From contig NZ_JAHPZX010000003.1 in assembly GCF_021325795.1 (NCBI RefSeq), positions 434,001-498,000 on the forward strand: DNA of 64,000 bases, written 5' to 3'. The notes beneath the pieces were generated by a model, which worked only from the letters and a program-made list of their open reading frames with translations, ran no database searches and was not told the origin of the DNA. Of this stretch, positions 1 through 7,730 are shown in pieces (the first letter of the stretch is position 1; each line of letters starts with the position of its first letter). The position numbers and the translations under genes were made by a program. This stretch comes from Bordetella sp. LUAb4 (GTDB taxonomy: Bacteria > Pseudomonadota > Gammaproteobacteria > Burkholderiales > Burkholderiaceae_B).

Positions 1-62
1 GCGCTCGCGAGCAGCGCGCCGATCAGCCAGGCCGAAAGAGTGAAGGGTCGGATTTGGGTCAT
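1..62 (-). CDS. lptA: LptA, LPS periplasmic bridge protein (N-terminal fragment)
   Basis: Only the first 20 or so codons are inside the window. They read MTQIRPFTLSAWLIGALLAS, a Sec signal peptide with a hydrophobic core and small residues near the expected cleavage site. The ATG overlaps the lptC stop codon in an ATGA arrangement (59-62), which is translational coupling. Identification as LptA, the periplasmic filament protein that carries LPS from LptC to LptDE, comes from its position directly behind lptC and from the signal peptide. The domain itself is outside the window. Confidence 0.72.
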   Translation of the reverse strand, partial: MTQIRPFTLSAWLIGALLAS

Positions 63-700
63 GGTTTTTTTTGTTGCGAAGCGGATTCGGTATTGGGAGA
101 CGGGCTCTTGGACGAGCGCGACTGCGTGTCGTTATTGTTGATCTCGACGTTGCTCGCCGAAAAGACTTCCAGTTGGGACGTCTTGTTGTTGTACTTCATG
201 CCGACGCCGTGCATGCGCGACTGTCCACGGATGACCAGCGCCGGCAAATCCGTGTACATCACGTCGTCATCCGGCAGGATGATCAGCTTTTCGCTGTGTA
301 CGTCCATGGGTGGCGTTTTTTCGTCCGGCTTGCGGTGCAGATGGGCGTCCTTTTCCATGACGATGCGCTTGCCGCCTTCGTACATGGTGCCGGTCTGCGA
401 CGTGCCGATGGTGACCGGCGTGCCGGGCCGCAAGCCCACCGCGCGCGGCATCGTGACCACGTAGGAGTCGTCATCCGGATAGTGCTCGCCGTAGTCGCCC
501 TCCAGCCGGTTGATGGGCTTGCCATCCACGTCCGTGCGCACCATGGTGAAGTTGCGCGACCAGGAATCCATTTCGTGGGTATAGCGGCGCGGCGGGTCGT
601 TCTGCACCGCGCGTTGCGTGTAGTCGGCCGCCCACCACGTGCCGACCACCAGGGACAGCAAGAGGAACAGCGCGATGAGCGAAGGAAAACGTTCTTTCAT
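59..700 (-). CDS. lptC: LptC, inner-membrane LPS export protein
   Basis: 213 residues. A single N-terminal membrane anchor (about residues 8-25) is followed by a soluble beta-rich domain with the LptC-type pattern of repeated short strands (RLEGDYGEHY, GTMYEGGKRIVMEKDAHLHR, SEKLIILPDDD). LptC receives LPS from the LptBFG ABC transporter and passes it to LptA. The Asn/Ser/Lys-rich tail after about residue 185 is a poorly conserved extension. The gene lies 12 bp behind kdsC and overlaps lptA by 4 bp, so kdsD-kdsC-lptC-lptA is read as one operon joining Kdo supply to LPS export. Confidence 0.9.
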   Translation of the reverse strand: MKERFPSLIALFLLLSLVVGTWWAADYTQRAVQNDPPRRYTHEMDSWSRNFTMVRTDVDGKPINRLEGDYGEHYPDDDSYVVTMPRAVGLRPGTPVTIGTSQTGTMYEGGKRIVMEKDAHLHRKPDEKTPPMDVHSEKLIILPDDDVMYTDLPALVIRGQSRMHGVGMKYNNKTSQLEVFSASNVEINNNDTQSRSSKSPSPNTESASQQKKP

Positions 701-712
701 TCCTGCCTGTCT

Positions 713-1324
713 TTATTGAATGACACCGGGGCCCAGCAGGCCCGGGTTCGATAGCAGCGCCCCCAGGCGCCCCTGTGCCGCCAGCAACAGGTCGCAGCAT
801 TCGCGCACCGCGCCGCTGCCGCCCAGCTGGTTGGACACCCAGTGCGCCCCTTGGGAAACATACACGGGCGCATTGGGCACGCTGGCGGCGAAGCCGGCGC
901 GCTGCATGGCGGGCAGATCGATGATGTCATCGCCCATGAAGCCCGATTGGTCCAGCGGCACGCCGTGGCGCTGGGCCAGTTCGGCCAGGGCCTTGCCCTT
1001 GTCGCGCACGCCTTGCATGACGTCGGCGATACCCAGTTCGGCCGCGCGCCGGTCGACGATGGGGCCGGACCGCCCTGTAACCAGGGCCACGCCGATACCG
1101 CCTTCGGCCAGCAGGCGCAGGCCGTGCCCGTCCAGGGCATGGAAGCGCTTGAACATCTCGCCGTTTTCGCCGTAGTAGAGGCTGCCGTCGGTCAGCACGC
1201 CATCGACATCGAACACCATCAGGCGCACGGCCGCCGCGCGTTCCTTCACCAGGGGCGCCACGCGCGCCAGGATCAAGGCTTCGGCCGGATGCGGCAGGGT
1301 CGTTGCAGTCGCCATCATGTTCAT
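713..1324 (-). CDS. kdsC: KdsC, 3-deoxy-D-manno-octulosonate 8-phosphate phosphatase
   Basis: 203 residues, a C0-type HAD phosphatase. Motif I is DVDGVLTDG, with the nucleophile and acid/base aspartates at residues 39 and 41. Motif II is TGRSG at 83-87, and motif IV is GDDIIDLP at 131-138, where the aspartates bind Mg2+. It removes phosphate from Kdo-8-P to give Kdo for the LPS inner core. The start overlaps the kdsD stop by 4 bp (ATGA). The first 30 residues are an extension relative to the shortest family members. Confidence 0.94.
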   Translation of the reverse strand: MNMMATATTLPHPAEALILARVAPLVKERAAAVRLMVFDVDGVLTDGSLYYGENGEMFKRFHALDGHGLRLLAEGGIGVALVTGRSGPIVDRRAAELGIADVMQGVRDKGKALAELAQRHGVPLDQSGFMGDDIIDLPAMQRAGFAASVPNAPVYVSQGAHWVSNQLGGSGAVRECCDLLLAAQGRLGALLSNPGLLGPGVIQ

Positions 1325-2310
1325 ACCACCTTCGCAGCCATCAGGTCATGCATGTGTAGAGCGCCCAGCAGAGCGCCGCTTTCGTCGAGGACCAGCATCT
1401 GGTTCAGACGCAGGGTATCCATTTGTTCCGCCGCCACCACCGCCAGGGCATCGGGCCGCACGGTGCGCGGCGAGCGCGTCATGCCCTCGATAACGGTCAG
1501 ACCACGGATGTCCCCCCGGCGTTCAATCAGCCGGCGCAGATCACCGTCGGTGAAGATGCCGACGGGATGACGATTTTCGTCGATCACCACCGTCATGCCC
1601 ATCCCCTTGGCCGACATTTCTTCCAGCGCGCGCGACAGGGTGGCGTCCCGGCTCACCGTGGGCAGCGCATCGCCTTGGCGCATCACGTCGCGCACGTGCG
1701 TAAGCAGGCGCCGTCCCAGCGCTCCGCCGGGATGCGAGCGGGCGAAGTCTTCCGGTCCGAAACCACGGGCTTCCAGGCAGGCGACCGCCAGCGCATCGCC
1801 CATGGCCAAGGCCGCGGTCGTGCTGGCGGTGGGCGCGAGGTTCATCGGGCAGGCTTCCTGAGCCACGCTGACGTCCAGGTGGATATCGGCCAGTTTCGCC
1901 AGTTCTGACGTTGCCTTGCCGGTCATGGCAATGACGCGGGCGCCCAGGCGGCGCGCCACGGGCGCGATGGTCAGCAGTTCGGAGCCCGAGCCCGAGTACG
2001 AGATGGCCAGCATGACGTCGTCGGCGGTGAGCATGCCCAGATCGCCGTGCGCTGCCTCGCCGGCATGCATGAAGAAAGCCGGGGTGCCGGTCGACGCCAG
2101 GGTGGCGGCCACTTTGCTGGCCACGTGGCCGGTCTTGCCGATGCCTGTGACGACGACACGGCCGCGACACTGCAGCAGCATGTCGACCGCTTGTACAAAG
2201 GTGTCATCCAGGCGCGCTTCGAGGTCGAGCAAGGCTTGCGCCTCGACGGCGAGGGTGCGGCGTGCCGAGGCCAGTGTCGCCTCAGGGGTCGTTACGGGAA
2301 GTGCGTTCAT
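1321..2310 (-). CDS. kdsD: KdsD, D-arabinose 5-phosphate isomerase
   Basis: 329 residues. An N-terminal SIS sugar-isomerase domain (about 35-185) carries TGIGKTGHVASKVAATLAS and HAGEAAHGDLG. Two CBS domains follow (about 205-325). This is the KpsF/GutQ/KdsD architecture, and the enzyme converts ribulose 5-P to arabinose 5-P, the first committed Kdo precursor. It is the first gene of the minus-strand operon and is divergent from purT across 194 bp. A kpsF-type capsule role cannot be excluded by sequence, but the kdsC-lptC context favours KdsD. Confidence 0.92.
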   Translation of the reverse strand: MNALPVTTPEATLASARRTLAVEAQALLDLEARLDDTFVQAVDMLLQCRGRVVVTGIGKTGHVASKVAATLASTGTPAFFMHAGEAAHGDLGMLTADDVMLAISYSGSGSELLTIAPVARRLGARVIAMTGKATSELAKLADIHLDVSVAQEACPMNLAPTASTTAALAMGDALAVACLEARGFGPEDFARSHPGGALGRRLLTHVRDVMRQGDALPTVSRDATLSRALEEMSAKGMGMTVVIDENRHPVGIFTDGDLRRLIERRGDIRGLTVIEGMTRSPRTVRPDALAVVAAEQMDTLRLNQMLVLDESGALLGALHMHDLMAAKVV

Positions 2311-2504
2311 CGGGCGATTTTAATCGCAGCGGAGCATTTGCTCCCAAGGGGGCGGCTATGGCATTCTGGCGGCTCGTTTTACTTGCGCTCTGCCCCATTT
2401 TTACGTACAGCCTTTACGTATTAGTGGCGCCCCGGGGCGGACGCCGGCCTGCCAGGCCTTGAAGGCGCCGCCCTCTATTCCCTTACATTTCATCAGGTTT
2501 ATCC
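2311..2504. promoter_or_regulatory. Divergent intergenic region between kdsD and purT
   Basis: This 194-bp gap must hold the promoters of both divergent units. Near the kdsD start there is a short dyad (GCGATTTTAATCGC at about 2317-2330), and the AT-rich block TTTTACGTACAGCCTTTACGTATTA (split by a G/C stretch) lies about 2399-2424 on the purT side. No clean -35/-10 pair is obvious by eye, so the region is recorded without assigning boxes. Confidence 0.4.
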
Positions 2505-3725
2505 ATGTCATCGATTCCGGCGCCCATCCTGGGCACGCCCCTGTCCTCTGCCGCCACCCGTGTCATGCTGCTGGGGGCCGGCGAGCTGGGCAAGGAAGTC
2601 GTCATCGCCCTGCAACGCCTGGGCGTGGAGGTCATCGCCGTCGACCGCTATGCCGACGCGCCGGGCCAGCAGGTGGCCCACCGTGCCCATGTCGTCTCCA
2701 TGACCGACCGCGCTGCCTTGCGTGCCATCATCGAGCAGGAGAAGCCGGACGTCATCGTGCCTGAAATCGAGGCGATCGCCACCGACCTGCTGGTCGAGCT
2801 GGAGGCCGCCGGCGCCGTGCGCGTCACGCCGACGGCGCGCGCCGCCCAGTTGACCATGAACCGCGAGGGCATCCGCCGCCTGGCTGCCGAAACGCTGGGC
2901 CTGCCCACGTCGCCCTACCGTTTCATCGATACCGAGGACGAATTGCGGGCGGCGATCGAGGGGGGCATCGGCTATCCCTGCGTGATCAAGCCGGTGATGT
3001 CTTCGTCGGGCAAGGGCCAGTCGGTGCTCAAGGGGCCGGACGACGTCGCCTCGGCGTGGCGCTATGCCCAGGAAGGCGGGCGCGTGGGTGCTGGGCGCGC
3101 CATCGTCGAGGGTTTCATCCGTTTCGACTATGAAATCACCCTGCTGACCGTACGTTCGCTGGCTGCGTCGGGTGAAATCGTGACCGGCTTCTGCGCGCCC
3201 ATCGGGCACAAACAGGTGGATGGCGACTACGTGGAAAGCTGGCAGCCGCATCCCATGTCCACCAAGGCGCTGGAAAGCGCGCGCGACATTGCCCTGAAAG
3301 TGACGGGCGAGCTGGGCGGCCTGGGTATTTTCGGCGTCGAGCTGTTCGTGGCCGGCGACCAGGTATGGTTCTCCGAAGTCAGCCCGCGTCCGCATGACAC
3401 CGGCATGGTGACCATGATCACCCAGGCGCAGAACGAATTCGAACTGCATGCCCGTGCCTTGCTGGGCCTGCCGGTCGATCCTTCGCTGCGCCAGCCGGGT
3501 GCCAGCAGCGTGATCTATGGGGGTGTCGACGCCCGCGCCGTCACCTTCCATGGCGTGGCCGATGCCCTGGCCGAGCCGGGGACCGACCTGCGCCTGTTCG
3601 GTAAGCCCGAATCCTTCGTCAAGCGCCGCATGGGCGTGGCCCTGGCCACGGCCGACGACGTCGATGCCGCGCGCGCCAAGGCGCTGCGGGTGTCCGGCAA
3701 GGTCAGCGTGCAGGTCCACAAATAG
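2505..3725 (+). CDS. purT: PurT, formate-dependent GAR transformylase
   Basis: 406 residues, the full family length. It begins with the preATP-grasp nucleotide fold ([12 protein letters not shown], about 25-36). The ATP-grasp core has [13 protein letters not shown] (about 165) and the metal-binding end [16 protein letters not shown] (about 290). PurT ligates formate to glycinamide ribonucleotide with ATP, the folate-independent third step of purine synthesis. It is followed after 6 bp by the next gene on the same strand, which suggests co-transcription. Confidence 0.95.
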   Translation: MSSIPAPILGTPLSSAATRVMLLGAGELGKEVVIALQRLGVEVIAVDRYADAPGQQVAHRAHVVSMTDRAALRAIIEQEKPDVIVPEIEAIATDLLVELEAAGAVRVTPTARAAQLTMNREGIRRLAAETLGLPTSPYRFIDTEDELRAAIEGGIGYPCVIKPVMSSSGKGQSVLKGPDDVASAWRYAQEGGRVGAGRAIVEGFIRFDYEITLLTVRSLAASGEIVTGFCAPIGHKQVDGDYVESWQPHPMSTKALESARDIALKVTGELGGLGIFGVELFVAGDQVWFSEVSPRPHDTGMVTMITQAQNEFELHARALLGLPVDPSLRQPGASSVIYGGVDARAVTFHGVADALAEPGTDLRLFGKPESFVKRRMGVALATADDVDAARAKALRVSGKVSVQVHK

Positions 3726-3731
3726 GCTTTT

Positions 3732-4700
3732 TTGCTGCCCTCCCTCTTGTGGTCCTCCCTTTCACGGCGCGGCCGGCGCTGGGCCGCCGGCCTGGCGGTG
3801 GTATGCCTGCTTGCCGCGGCCGCGTGGTGGAGCTGGCACACGCGCTGGCTGGCGCGCCAGGAGTTCCTGCTGCGGCGTGAGATCGCTCAGGCGCGGTCCG
3901 GGCCGGCGGCAGCCGATTCCGTGCCGAACCTGAGCCTGGAACGCTATGTCGCCGACATCCAGGCGCTGCGCGTGGGCGACGAAGCCAATATGTCCTCGGT
4001 GACGTATGACGCGCAACGGCATCTTCTGGTCAGTATCACCAACCGCGATCCCCATCTGCTGGAGTTGTCCCTGGAGGGAAGGCTGCAGCGGCGTATTCCG
4101 CTAGCTGGCTTCGGCGATCCCGAAGCCGTGGAGTACCTGTTCCCTGGCCGCTACATGATCGCCGAAGAAAGACGCCGGCGCGTCACCGAAGTCGCGCTGG
4201 ACGCGGGTACCGAGCGGGTGGCGTTCGAGACCGCGGCTCAGCGCCATCTCACCCTTGGCCCCCCGGACGACGACAACCGCGGTTTCGAGGCGCTGGCCTA
4301 TGATCCAGGCCGGCAGCGCCTGTACGTCGCCAAGGAAAACGATCCCGTCCGTATCTTCGAGGTCGATGGATTGTTCGCGCCGACGGGCCAGCCGCTGAAC
4401 CTGGGCGTGCACGTGGATCCGGCGCGGGACCGGCGCCTGTTCCTCACCGATATCTCCGGCATGGTCTACGACAGCCGAACGGGCCATCTGCTCGTCCTGT
4501 CCGACGAGTCCAAGCTGGTTATAGAAGTGAACGCGGTGGGGCAGCCTGTGGGCATGATGAGTTTGCGCGCCGGCCAGCATGGATTGCACGAAGACATTCC
4601 GCAGGCCGAAGGCATCGCGCTGGACGGCGAGGGCAATCTCTACATCGTCAGCGAGCCCAACCTGTTCTATCGCTTCCGGCAAGAAAAAGCCTCCCGCTAG
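3732..4700 (+). CDS. SdiA-regulated-domain (YjiK-like) membrane-anchored protein
   Basis: 322 residues from a TTG start. There is one N-terminal membrane anchor (about residues 15-32) with a positive-rich cytoplasmic flank. The rest is a beta-propeller-like domain of the SdiA-regulated/YjiK family, with recurring strands such as GFEALAYDPGRQRLYVAKE, ISGMVYDSRTGHLLVLSDES and AEGIALDGEGNLYIVSEPN. The family is periplasmic and its function is not settled. A later start is possible because TTG is weak, but the membrane anchor supports keeping it. It sits 6 bp after purT, and a metabolic link is not evident. Confidence 0.8.
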   Translation: MLPSLLWSSLSRRGRRWAAGLAVVCLLAAAAWWSWHTRWLARQEFLLRREIAQARSGPAAADSVPNLSLERYVADIQALRVGDEANMSSVTYDAQRHLLVSITNRDPHLLELSLEGRLQRRIPLAGFGDPEAVEYLFPGRYMIAEERRRRVTEVALDAGTERVAFETAAQRHLTLGPPDDDNRGFEALAYDPGRQRLYVAKENDPVRIFEVDGLFAPTGQPLNLGVHVDPARDRRLFLTDISGMVYDSRTGHLLVLSDESKLVIEVNAVGQPVGMMSLRAGQHGLHEDIPQAEGIALDGEGNLYIVSEPNLFYRFRQEKASR

Positions 4701-4717
4701 CTCGCTGTAACGCTGGG

Positions 4718-4760
4718 ATCGGCGGTAGACCGCCCGCTATGCGGGACCGGCGCCGCCGAT
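4718..4760. terminator. Stem-loop between convergent genes
   Basis: Outer arms ATCGGCGG (4718-4725) and CCGCCGAT (4753-4760) enclose an inner hairpin CCCGC-TAT-GCGGG (4733-4745). It lies between the convergent SdiA-regulated-type gene and the ABC binding-protein gene, where a bidirectional stop is expected. There is no strong T-run on either side, so intrinsic termination is likely but not certain. Confidence 0.45.
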
Positions 4761-4847
4761 GTCGGCGTTTCTTGGGCTTGGGAGGCTTCAGGTTGGTGCC
4801 CTATCTTCGGCGCGGCCCACGTGGCGCCGCGCCGGGGCACCGGGACT

Positions 4848-6464
4848 TTACTTGGCGGGCTTGACCGACGTGGCCAGGGTGAACTGGTCGCGGCGGCCTT
4901 CGTACGTGACGCCCTTGCGGAAGGCCCAGATCGAGCTTTCGAAGTGCAGGGGGATCAGCGCCAGATCGTCCAGGGCGATCTTGGTGGCCTGTTCATACAG
5001 GGCACGGCGCTTCTCGGGATCCACCGTCACCGAGCCGGGGATGTAGAGCTTGTCGAAAGCCGGGTTGGAGTAGCCGCCATAGTTGCTGGTGCCGAAGGAC
5101 TTGGGCGCGTCCAGCGAGACCACCCACAGCTGGAACAGCGCCGACGCTTCACCCACTTCCGACGGCCAGCCGCCCAGCGAGAAGCTGAACTCGCGCTTGG
5201 CGCGCTTGGGGAAGTAGATGGAGGCGGTCATCGCGTCCACATTGGTCTTGATGCCGACGCGCGACAGGTATTGCGCCACCGCTTGCATGATCTGGCCGTC
5301 GTTGATGTAACGGTCATTGGTGCCGGAGACGGTCAGTTCGAAGCCGTTGGGATAGCCGGCTTCGGCCAGCAGTTTCTTGGCGCCTTCGGGGTCGTACTTG
5401 ATTTCCTGGGCCTTGGCCAGGCCGCCGAACATGCCGTCGGGCATGAACTGGTAGGCCGGCGTGGCCAGGCCGTCCATGATGCGGGCGTCGATGGTCTTGC
5501 GGTCGATGGCCATGGAGATTGCGCGGCGCACGCGCACGTCTTGCAGCGGGTTCTTGCCTTCCGCGGCCTTGACGAAGGGGCTGGGCGAGCGCGCCACGTC
5601 GGGCTGGAAGAACACCAGGCGGGTCGACGGCGTGGCGACGTAGCCGAACTTGGGATTGTCCTTCAGGCGCTGCAGGTCACGCGCCGCCGGGTTTTCGATC
5701 ACGTCGAAGTCCCCCGACAGCAGGCCGGTCAGGCGCGGGCCGGCGTTGGGCACCGGCACCATCTTGACTTCTTTCCAGGCCGGCTTGGGGCCCCAGTAGT
5801 TTTCGTTGCGTTCCAGCTCGACGCCGGTGCCCTTGGTCCAGGACTTTTGGGTATAGGGGCCGGTGCCGATGGCGTCCTTGCCATTGTTGAAGTCGGCGTT
5901 GGTGGGCCAGGGGCCGGTGACGCCGCAGCCATTGGCCGGATCGAACGTCATCTTGCCGTGGGGCAGGATGCCGCTCCAGATGATCGACAGCGAGCGGGCC
6001 AGTTCCTGCGGCATGACGGGCAGCGGCTCGCGGGTCTTGATGATGACCGTGAGCGGGTCAGGCGTCTGCACATCCGCGAACAGCTTGGTGAACGTGGCGT
6101 AGGAGTCGGAGATGTTGGTCTTGTTGTTCAGCGTGCGGCAGATGGAGAAAAGCACATCTTCCGACGTGAAGGGCTTGCCGTTGGAGAACTTCACGCCGTC
6201 GCGCAGCTTGATTTCCCAAGTCAGGTCGTCGGTGTTCTTCCACGAGGTCGCCAGCCGCGGGATCAGGTTCATGTTGGCGTCACGCCCGATCAACATATCG
6301 TACACATGCGCCGCCAGGGCTTCGTTGGCGGTGTTCTTGTGATAGTGAGGATCGGCTGAAGTGGCTTCCGCCGAGACGGCGATCTTCAGCGACTGGGCCT
6401 GCGCGGGGAGCGTCGCGGCGATGCCGGCGGCGGCGAGCAGCCCCAGGGTAAGACGAGACAGCAT
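4848..6464 (-). CDS. Peptide-type ABC transporter substrate-binding protein (SBP family 5)
   Basis: 538 residues. A signal peptide MLSRLTLGLLAAAGIAATL ends at AQAQS, and a mature SBP_bac_5 protein follows (start ADPHYHKNTANEAL; middle RLATSWK and LRDGVKFSNGKPFTSEDV). The family binds di/oligopeptides, glutathione or nickel in the periplasm; the ligand cannot be read here. The chosen ATG has CGGAG 8 nt upstream. The reading frame stays open far upstream, but that part is low-complexity and precedes the signal peptide, so it is not counted. No permease or ATPase gene is adjacent, so this is an orphan receptor. Confidence 0.88.
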   Translation of the reverse strand: MLSRLTLGLLAAAGIAATLPAQAQSLKIAVSAEATSADPHYHKNTANEALAAHVYDMLIGRDANMNLIPRLATSWKNTDDLTWEIKLRDGVKFSNGKPFTSEDVLFSICRTLNNKTNISDSYATFTKLFADVQTPDPLTVIIKTREPLPVMPQELARSLSIIWSGILPHGKMTFDPANGCGVTGPWPTNADFNNGKDAIGTGPYTQKSWTKGTGVELERNENYWGPKPAWKEVKMVPVPNAGPRLTGLLSGDFDVIENPAARDLQRLKDNPKFGYVATPSTRLVFFQPDVARSPSPFVKAAEGKNPLQDVRVRRAISMAIDRKTIDARIMDGLATPAYQFMPDGMFGGLAKAQEIKYDPEGAKKLLAEAGYPNGFELTVSGTNDRYINDGQIMQAVAQYLSRVGIKTNVDAMTASIYFPKRAKREFSFSLGGWPSEVGEASALFQLWVVSLDAPKSFGTSNYGGYSNPAFDKLYIPGSVTVDPEKRRALYEQATKIALDDLALIPLHFESSIWAFRKGVTYEGRRDQFTLATSVKPAK

Positions 6465-7107
6465 AGAAACTCCGGAAAGAGCGTGCGGCCATGGCAACGT
6501 AAGCCACGGCCAAGCACCGTTAGGACGGGGCCGATTATCCGGATGGGGGGGAAATGCTGTCAATTCGCTGTTACCCGCAGCAGTGACCAAAAGGACATGG
6601 GGGTAGCGCGAACGGAAGGAAGGGGAGGAAGTCGGCGGCCGGGGCGGTTCGCGCTGCACGTCCGAGAGGACGGGGCGAACCGCGGCGGTCGCTGGCTTTT
6701 TACTTCGTACTGCTGACATCTTCCAGCGAATTCGCCAATACTGCCGCGAATTCGCCGGTGCTTGCGAGACTGCTGGTGCTTCAACATCAGATGCTGCGAC
6801 TGCTGTACTGCGTACTGCGACTGCGTTCACTGCAACGGCTACATCAAAACTTCTGCTGCTACTGCTACAACTACTGCTACTACTACTACTGCTACTACTA
6901 CGCGCTGCTACTACAGGTACTGCAAACACCGCTACTACTGCGTGCTGCTACTCAGGTAACGCAAACTGCTATTGCTGCGTGCTACTGCTACAGGTATTGC
7001 AAGACTGCTGATACTGCGTGCTGCTACTACAAGTGCTGCTACTACAAGTGCTGCTACTACAAGTGCTGCTACTACAAGTGCTGCTACTGCGACTTGCTAC
7101 CGCTTGC
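6465..7107. other. Gene-free, CTA/CTG-rich low-complexity tract
   Basis: About 640 bp without a credible gene. The part nearest 6465 should hold the promoter of the binding-protein gene. From about 6690 to 7107 the plus strand is dominated by CTA, CTG, ACTGC and GCTACT runs, including CTACTACTACTACTG near 6881 and the 15-bp tandem array listed separately. Some frames stay open only because the sequence is built from a few triplets. Translations are Leu-, Thr/Ala/Ser- or Cys/Tyr-rich and show no domain. Confidence 0.7.
7021..7080. repeat. 15-bp tandem repeat, four exact copies
   Basis: The unit CTGCTACTACAAGTG occurs four times without mismatch (7021-7035, 7036-7050, 7051-7065, 7066-7080), with a partial fifth copy at 7081-7088. 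Fifteen is a multiple of three, so copy-number change would not shift a frame, yet no gene clearly uses it. It lies just beyond the stop codon of the 69-residue gene at 7108-7317. Exact copies suggest recent slippage. Confidence 0.95.
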
Positions 7108-7317
7108 TTACCACTGCGAACCGGAGAAGCGGCTGCTGGTGGCACGTGCTTGGTTCATGGTTTCTTGCACTTCGTCGATGAAGTCGAAGAAGGCACCAAC
7201 GGCGCGCTTGATGGCGGCGAAGGGGTGGGCAACGGATTGTGAGTTCATGCTGGCTTCCAGAATGTCGCGTTCGAGGGCGTCGGTCAGGCGGGCGTGGTTC
7301 AGGGCAATGTTCGTCAT
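7108..7317 (-). CDS. Small unrecognised protein, 69 residues
   Basis: The ATG at 7317 has GGAG 8 nt upstream. The protein is helix-friendly: MTNIALNHARLTDALERDI near the start, then AIKRAVGAFFDFIDEVQETM, an amphipathic helix. I do not recognise a family. It has no signal peptide. It is downstream of two AGGG/CCCT dyads (7368-7383 and 7403-7417), which look like operator sites and imply regulated expression. A few residues upstream of the chosen start are also in frame but lack a ribosome-binding site. Confidence 0.62.
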   Translation of the reverse strand: MTNIALNHARLTDALERDILEASMNSQSVAHPFAAIKRAVGAFFDFIDEVQETMNQARATSSRFSGSQW

Positions 7318-7367
7318 GGTGTTTCTCCAGGGGTGCTGCTTCGTTTGCTGCATCAGTGAAAACGATT

Positions 7368-7383
7368 ATAGGGAATACCCTAT
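7368..7383. promoter_or_regulatory. Perfect dyad, operator-like
   Basis: ATAGGGAATACCCTAT is a perfect 16-bp palindrome, 51 bp upstream of the start codon of the 69-residue gene. A second, similar element follows about 34 bp further upstream. Paired dyads at this position fit a dimeric regulator such as LysR or a small helix-turn-helix protein; the regulator is not identified. Confidence 0.6.
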
Positions 7384-7402
7384 GTGCAGCGCAACATCAA
7401 TT

Positions 7403-7417
7403 TAGGGGTAAACCCTA
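7403..7417. promoter_or_regulatory. Second AGGG/CCCT dyad
   Basis: TAGGGGTAAACCCTA has TAGGG/CCCTA arms around a 5-bp centre, against 4 bp in the partner dyad at 7368-7383. Centre-to-centre distance is about 34 bp, near three helical turns. The arrangement suggests cooperative binding upstream of the small minus-strand gene. Confidence 0.55.
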
Positions 7418-7568
7418 GATATGTTGTAAACAGGCATAACAAGCCGCGTTTGACAATGAGAATCCCCGAGGAGATGGCTTGGCGCCGGGTGGCGCATGAA
7501 CGTTAATTTCACGGTTTTGCCCGTGGGTCCACGAGCTGGCCCGGTTTGCCCCCGCCCCCGCCCCAGCC

Positions 7569-7592
7569 CCAGGCCCAGGCCCAGGCCCAGGC
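7569..7592. repeat. Hexanucleotide repeat CCAGGC, four copies
   Basis: Four uninterrupted copies of CCAGGC inside a block made almost only of G and C between 7545 and 7670. It is a likely slippage site. No gene is disrupted by it. Confidence 0.85.
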
Positions 7593-7696
7593 CGGGCCAG
7601 CCCTGACATGGGCCTGGACCGGGTCTGGGGCCAGTCCAGGTCGGAGCGGAGTGGGGCGGCCGGGGCAAGCTGGCAAGGTTGCTTAATCGCGCAAAA

Positions 7697-7728
7697 TAAT
7701 TATTTACCGTCAGGTCGGTAAATAATTA
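7697..7728. promoter_or_regulatory. TetR-type operator, perfect inverted repeat
   Basis: The left arm TAATTATTTACCG (7697-7709) and right arm CGGTAAATAATTA (7716-7728) match perfectly across a 6-bp spacer (TCAGGT). It ends 2 bp before the first ATG of the TetR gene, so bound repressor would block its transcription start. The AT-rich arms inside GC-rich DNA also supply the promoter-like sequence. Autoregulation is inferred from position. Confidence 0.85.
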
Positions 7729-7730
7729 GA

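Larger units (their letters stand above)
7318..7730. other. Intergenic region between the small gene and the TetR gene
   Basis: About 410 bp without a credible gene. It contains the two operator-like dyads of the minus-strand small gene, a hexamer repeat (CCAGGC, four copies at 7569-7592) in a very GC-rich block, and the TetR operator just before the plus-strand start. Open frames across the hexamer repeat encode only Gly/Pro runs. Confidence 0.6.

Noticed and set aside
4821-6359. 512-codon plus-strand frame opposite the binding-protein gene, and similar frames at 2508-3719, 20990-22537 and 29730-31127
   Set aside because: All are shadows of genes on the opposite strand, rich in Gly, Arg, His and Val, with no recognisable domains.
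6465-6929. N-terminal extension of the ABC binding protein
   Set aside because: The added residues are poly-Ser and other low-complexity sequence before a clear signal peptide that has its own ribosome-binding site.
6758-7405. Plus-strand open frame of 215 codons across the CTA/CTG tract
   Set aside because: It stays open because of triplet bias, is Leu/Cys/Tyr-rich, has no ribosome-binding site and overlaps a better-supported minus-strand gene.
7402-7668. Minus-strand open frame with Pro/Gly repeats
   Set aside because: It is produced by the CCAGGC hexamer repeat and has no ribosome-binding site or domain.
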